Of a stretch of 55,944 nt of DNA, positions 52,600 to 55,944 are shown one piece after another. The DNA is from Nostoc sp. UCD121 (lineage in GTDB: Bacteria > Cyanobacteriota > Cyanobacteriia > Cyanobacteriales > Nostocaceae). The notes under the pieces are model-generated. The model had not been told where the DNA came from, searched no databases, and worked only from the letters and a program-made list of their open reading frames with translations. A program made the position numbers and the translations under genes. Position 1 is the stretch's first letter; each line of letters opens with the position of its first letter. Location: contig NZ_JACKZS010000027.1 of the NCBI RefSeq assembly GCF_014222285.1, positions 1 to 55,944 of the forward strand. Reading direction: 5' to 3'.

Positions 52600-52920
52600 T
52601 TATTTGCCTTTGCCAAATTGTAACTGATAAACTACATCTTCCTTTTCTGTCTGAAGTTTTAAATCAGAAAGGGGTTTGGCAACACAAAGCAATACATAAC
52701 CTTGCTTTTGTAAATCTGGACTAACGCCCATACCATCAGTTTGATCTACAGTTCCCTCAGATAGTTGACCGGCGCAAGTTGTACAAACACCTGCATTGCA
52801 AGAACTCGGCAATTCCAAACCAGCAGCCTCGGCAACTGATAAGATGGTTTCATTTTCAGGAACTTGCAAGGTATGAATTTTGCCTTGGTGATCAATTTCT
52901 ACGGTGTAAGTTTTGGGCAT
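52600..52920 (-). CDS. Plant-type [2Fe-2S] ferredoxin
   Basis: This is a 106-aa soluble electron carrier with ATG 52920 as start. The four cluster ligands are Cys41, Cys46, Cys49 and Cys79 in the pattern Cx4CxxC...C (PSSCNAGVCTTCAG, YVLLCVAKP). The fold order beta-beta-alpha-beta of ferredoxins is visible. It differs from the main photosynthetic PetF in its basic start and in the loop before the cluster (LPSSC where PetF usually has LPYSCRAG), so it is more likely a specialised ferredoxin. It is on the same strand as the 59-aa gene, with a hairpin in between. Redox partner unknown. Confidence 0.92.
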   Translation of the reverse strand: MPKTYTVEIDHQGKIHTLQVPENETILSVAEAAGLELPSSCNAGVCTTCAGQLSEGTVDQTDGMGVSPDLQKQGYVLLCVAKPLSDLKLQTEKEDVVYQLQFGKGK

Positions 52921-53068
52921 ATACAAAAGAAGCGTGATGCAACGGACAAATGTATTAGTTTATCTGAATTAGTTAAAAATATCCAGATGTTACTATAAAA
53001 GTTTAGGTTAAAGAGAAAAAATTATAGCAACTAATTGTGAATAAGTTATAGATTAGTAACATTATTTA

Positions 53069-53837
53069 CTATACCCTTGTTTCAGGCTTGGACTTCGGTC
53101 GATATTTCTTACAAAACTGGCGATATCTAGCAGCGCACTCTTCCAAGGTTCTCCCCAATAGCAAAAACGCTGAATGCCATTGAGTGATACCATCATTACT
53201 CAAACGGTCATGAGTGCCATAATTGCTGAAGTCGTAGAAAAATCCCTGCTGTATTCCTGCTGCTTTCGGGTTAGCGTGGATATATCGCAGAGTATTTAAC
53301 GCCCGACGTTGGTCTGTATTGGCAAAACCTGTACTGTGATAGCGTTTTTCCCAAAAACTTGTGGTGAGCGAAGTCGAACCATGCCCCGTGCGGTTGAGCA
53401 TTCGGTTAAAACACATAGCAGTATACCAATTCAACCAGTGCATAATTTTCGGTAAATCTTCTGGCTGTTTGGGTTCCAGCAGATAATGCACATGATTGCT
53501 CAGAGGATGTTTTAAAAGTTCTTTGGTCGGTAGCAAAACGTTTTAGATCCCCCTAAATCCCCCTTTTTAAGGGGGACTTTGATTCCGGTTCCCCCCTTTT
53601 GAAGGGGGGTTAGGGGGGATCTAGAAGTACCTAAAATTATAGCCGACCACTTTTAAAACATCCTCTCATAATGCACAAAGCATAAAGCTTAAATTGATAT
53701 TTCTCCTGTGCCTTCTTGATGGCATACAGAAAGACTTCGCGGTATTCTAAGCGCGTTAGGCGAAATTCGCGGTTATTGCAGCGAGCCGTGATGTGATAGC
53801 AAAGACCTGATTGTAAATTGCGTTTTGGGCGAGACAT
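53069..53837 (-). pseudogene. REP-associated tyrosine transposase (RAYT), split by a MITE
   Basis: The minus strand gives an N-terminal piece from ATG 53837 (SRPKRNLQSGLCYHITARCN..YALCIM) and a C-terminal piece down to 53069 (NHVHYLLEPKQPEDLPK...). Joining them across the 163-bp MITE restores a Y1/TnpA_REP transposase of about 205 aa, with the metal-binding NHVHYLL just after the junction and YIHANPKAAG further on. The MITE cuts between Met and the HUH motif, so the gene is dead unless repaired. An in-frame GSTSLTT stretch near NRTGH also looks like a small insertion. RAYTs mobilise small palindromic elements. Confidence 0.88.
53503..53665. mobile_element. 163-bp MITE, copy B, inside the RAYT gene
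   Basis: The ends GAGGATGTTTTAAAAG and CTTTTAAAACATCCTC are flanked by TCA on both sides (53500-53502, 53666-53668). It has the same length and same GATCCCCCTAAATCCCCC core as copy A, with the same orientation. Removing it and one TCA repairs the transposase frame, so the insertion is recent. Confidence 0.92.
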
Positions 53838-53912
53838 GAAAAAAATCGTTAAAATACCACGCTTGCTATATATAATGCACTCACCAACAAACTTTAGTCA
53901 TCAATGTTATAA

Positions 53913-54122
53913 GGTTGACTCTTAAGGTTACAGCATTAAGCCTTAGAGCTAGAACATTAAGGCTTAAGGTTATAACATTAAGGCTTAAAGTTATAACATT
54001 AAGGCTTAAGCTTATAACATTAAGGCTTAGAGCTAGAACATAAAGGCTTAAGCTTATAACATTAAGGCTTAGAGCTAGAACATAAAGGCTTAAGCTTACA
54101 ACATTAAGGCTTAAAGTTAAAG
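53913..54122. repeat. 21-bp tandem array, about 10 units
   Basis: Units such as CATTAAGGCTTAAGCTTATAA follow each other from 53913 to 54122. Late units alternate between a TTAAGCTTATAA and a TAGAGCTAGAA ending, giving a 42-base higher-order period. Each unit is three related heptamers. The minus strand is open through the array (53881-54138, 85 codons, a seven-residue LSLNVIT-like repeat), but this follows from the repeat length and is probably not a gene. The array, with flanks, fills the gap 53838-54322. Confidence 0.85.
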
Positions 54123-54322
54123 CGATCGCAGTTGACATAGAATACAGACTATTTGTAACGGCACAGCAATGCTTAACTGAAAATCAACCTTTGATGATTA
54201 AATTCCGAGAAATCACGGACATAAATAAAAACTTTTACTAAAAAAAATGCGCTTTTTGCTGAACTAGAATCCAGGTTAATTGAGACACAATAGCTGTGTA
54301 AAGCTATTAAAGGTGCAAATTT

Positions 54323-54718
54323 ATGTCTCGAAGAAAACGTAGTTCCCGGATTTTAGAAAAAGCTGAGTTTAGAGTTGCCGGGCTAAAAGCTATCGATCCA
54401 AAGATCAATTTTGATGATACTCACAACTTGCAAAACCTGACTCAATTAATAGACAATTTTCACAATATGCTTGATGAGTATAACGCTGCTATAGCTATGA
54501 TTGACTCTTCTAGAAACAAGCTGGATGAGATGGAAAAAACCTTAAGTCAGGTTTCAGACAAAATGCTGACTGGGGTTGGTTTCAAGTACGGCAAAAACAG
54601 CAAGGAATATGAACTTGCAGGCGGCGTTAGAGACAGCGAACGTATCCGTAAAAGCAGATTGACACGTTTGAAATCTAATACAGATAAAACATCACTGGAA
54701 AATGCAATAACCGCCTAG
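54323..54718 (+). CDS. Conserved hypothetical protein with KYGKNS..EYELAGG motif
   Basis: This is a 131-aa protein. Residues 1-90 are polar and helical (LQNLTQLIDNFHNMLDEYN, NKLDEMEKTLSQVSDKML). The C-terminal part has GVGFKYGKNSKEYELAGGVRDSERIRKS, a Gly/Arg/Lys-rich motif I have seen in other cyanobacterial proteins of unknown function. No membrane or signal segment. Start ATG 54323, with AAAGG upstream. The basic tail could bind nucleic acid, but this is a guess. It is monocistronic; a 12-bp hairpin lies 115 bases downstream. Confidence 0.7.
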   Translation: MSRRKRSSRILEKAEFRVAGLKAIDPKINFDDTHNLQNLTQLIDNFHNMLDEYNAAIAMIDSSRNKLDEMEKTLSQVSDKMLTGVGFKYGKNSKEYELAGGVRDSERIRKSRLTRLKSNTDKTSLENAITA

Positions 54719-54945
54719 TACCGCAAGGCGAAAGTCAAAAGTTAACACTGAGCGAAGTCGAAGTGTCAAAAGGCTTATAAAATCTGCTTTTAACTTTTTT
54801 AAAATGGTATCCGTGAAAATTAAAGGTGTCTAGCAGATCCCCGACTTCTCAAAGGAGTCGGGGATCTATTTCATCAGGAATGATTCAGGACTGCTATATA
54901 ATAAGACTTTACATTAACCCAGAACTTCCGAAATATTAAAATTGA
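54719..54945. terminator. Gap with 12-bp hairpin and dispersed repeat
   Basis: AGATCCCCGACT and its exact complement (54835-54867, nine-base loop) form a strong hairpin, perhaps a terminator for the upstream gene, though no T-run follows directly. GAGCGAAGTCGA (54750-54761) is a small repeat also found at 53366 and, inverted, at 47765. Confidence 0.6.
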
Positions 54946-55842
54946 ATGACCAGGTTTATCCATGATAAATTTGCCAAAGACTATCTAGAAGAATTATTAA
55001 AAAATTACGGAGAAGTCAAGGCATCAGAAAAAGTCTCAGGAGAGATTAAAGAAATAGATGTTTTATTCACTCCTGCCAAACAGCAAAGCTCTAATATACA
55101 AATACTGGGTTTGCTAGGAAGATTTGCCGAACAGCCTGCAATTATAGAACCCTACCGCAATCCAGCTTCTACCGATGAAATCTGCGACTGTATTCTCAAA
55201 TTATTAGAAATTAAGGCTTTCTTACGACGAGAAGCTAAAGCCAATAAAACCAAACTTCAGGACTCCGAAATTCCCAAATTGTGGGTTCTTACACCTACCA
55301 TATCTGAAACTAGATTGTCTAGCTTTGGAACTATGCAAAAAGCAGGTTGGTTATCAGGAGTGCATTTTCTGCCAGATGCGTTGCGAACAGCAATTGTAGC
55401 GATACACCAACTACCCCAAACACCAGAGACATTATGGTTGAGGCTTTTAGGTAGGGGAAGCGTTCAGTCACAAGCGATTATCGAGTTGCAAGCGTTACCA
55501 TTAGATCATCCATACTAAAAAGCAACTCTTGAATTAGTTTACAACTTGCGCGAAAACTTGAGAGTAAACCAAGAATTAGAAGCAGATGATAGGGAGTTAA
55601 TTATGCGATTAGAACCACTTTATCAAAGAGACAGAGAACAAGCTGTACAGGAAGGAAATAAACAAGGAGAACAACGTTTAATTACACGTCAACTCAATCG
55701 CCGTATTGGTGAAATTGATACGTCATTAATCGAGCGAATTCAAGGTTTATCGATTGAACAATTAGAGAATTTAGGAGAAGCATTATTAGACTTTTCTAAC
55801 GTCGCTGATTTAGAAACTTGGTTAAACCAACAATCAATCTAA
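54946..55842 (+). pseudogene. DUF4351-containing Rpn-like protein, broken by one stop
   Basis: Two pieces are in the same frame: 54946-55518 (190 aa, MTRFIHDKFAKDYLEELL) and on to 55842 after a TAA at 55516. Between LDHPY and KATLELVYNLRENL only the one TAA interrupts, and reading through gives 298 aa. The N-terminal part resembles cyanobacterial Rpn/PD-(D/E)XK-like proteins (IDVLFTP, LLEIKAFLRREA). The C-terminal part, LITRQLNRRIGEI..LSIEQLENLGEALLDFSNVADLETWL, is the DUF4351 domain. Such genes are numerous in this phylum. Nonsense mutation, sequencing error or readthrough are all possible. Confidence 0.8.
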
Positions 55843-55863
55843 TTCATTATTACTACACCTGAG

Positions 55864-55944
55864 AAATCGAATTATTACCCCCCTTATAAAGGGGGGAAAC
55901 AATAAAATCCGGTTCCCTCACCTTTATAAGGGGAGGGTTAGGGT
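55864..55944. mobile_element. Partial MITE core at the window end
   Basis: CCCCCTTATAAAGGGGGG, then AATCCGGTTCCCTCA and a G-rich tail resemble the core of the 163-bp MITE. The last 24 bases equal the first 24 of the window. The outer left end of the element is not clear. Confidence 0.6.

Noticed and set aside
53913..54122. CRISPR array
   Set aside because: Units of 21 bases follow each other directly without unique spacers, and no cas gene is present.
53881..54138. 85-aa repeat protein on the minus strand
   Set aside because: The open frame follows from the 21-base period, with no ribosome binding site or non-repeat domain.
1..55944. Plasmid or phage origin for the whole window
   Set aside because: thrB, trmJ, dprA and ccaA are chromosomal genes, and no replication, partition, integrase or phage structural genes were seen.

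Overview
The window looks like part of a heterocystous-type cyanobacterial chromosome (Nostoc or a close relative). The palindrome GCGATCGC (HIP1) is scattered throughout. The intergenic DNA is full of small hairpin elements, heptanucleotide repeats and MITE-like elements, and the genes include a CcaA-type carbonic anhydrase, a plant-type [2Fe-2S] ferredoxin and very large hybrid kinases. Housekeeping genes (thrB, trmJ, dprA, ccaA) argue for chromosome rather than plasmid. No rRNA, tRNA, CRISPR array or intact insertion sequence was recognised.

Layout. 1-2.2 kb: end of a MITE, an AI-2E/PerM family membrane protein, a tiny membrane protein and a Uma2 nuclease, all on the minus strand. 2.66-15.1 kb: a two-partner secretion locus with one TpsB outer-membrane transporter followed by four tandem TpsA exoproteins of the haemagglutinin-like family. 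15.2-24.7 kb: a possible 54-aa zinc-binding protein, then homoserine kinase, TrmJ, a class A beta-lactamase-like serine hydrolase, DprA, an SGNH hydrolase, and a YdcF-like plus DUF2301 membrane pair. 24.95-33.1 kb: three proteins sharing an eCIS-type (DUF4157) N-terminal region, with a HET-C, an unrecognised helical and an OmpA C-terminal module respectively, then a HEAT-repeat protein. The three share a similar upstream region and leader, and no injection-system structural gene lies nearby. 33.2-41 kb: DUF1772 protein, a transposase remnant, CcaA, a 1080-aa five-PAS hybrid kinase, a Crp/Fnr regulator and a PAS protein. 41.5-52.1 kb: a large signalling run, dCache hybrid kinase, RsbR, RsbS, RsbT, an RsbT-SpoIIE fusion, an RsbT-hybrid kinase fusion and a second hybrid kinase, i.e. 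a stressosome module wired to two-component signalling. 52.3-55.9 kb: a 59-aa protein, ferredoxin, a REP-type transposase gene split by a 163-bp MITE, a 21-bp tandem array, a conserved hypothetical, and a DUF4351 gene broken by one in-frame stop.

How they work together. The TPS locus and the eCIS-type proteins are both surface or secretion functions likely to mediate interactions with neighbours. The 41-52 kb run probably senses an extracellular or redox cue and passes it through STAS/kinase/phosphatase switching into phosphorelays. The first and last 24 bases of the window are identical and belong to a dispersed repeat, so the window edges probably mark assembly breaks in a MITE, although a circular join cannot be excluded from sequence alone.

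All domain calls are by reading motifs. No database search was run.
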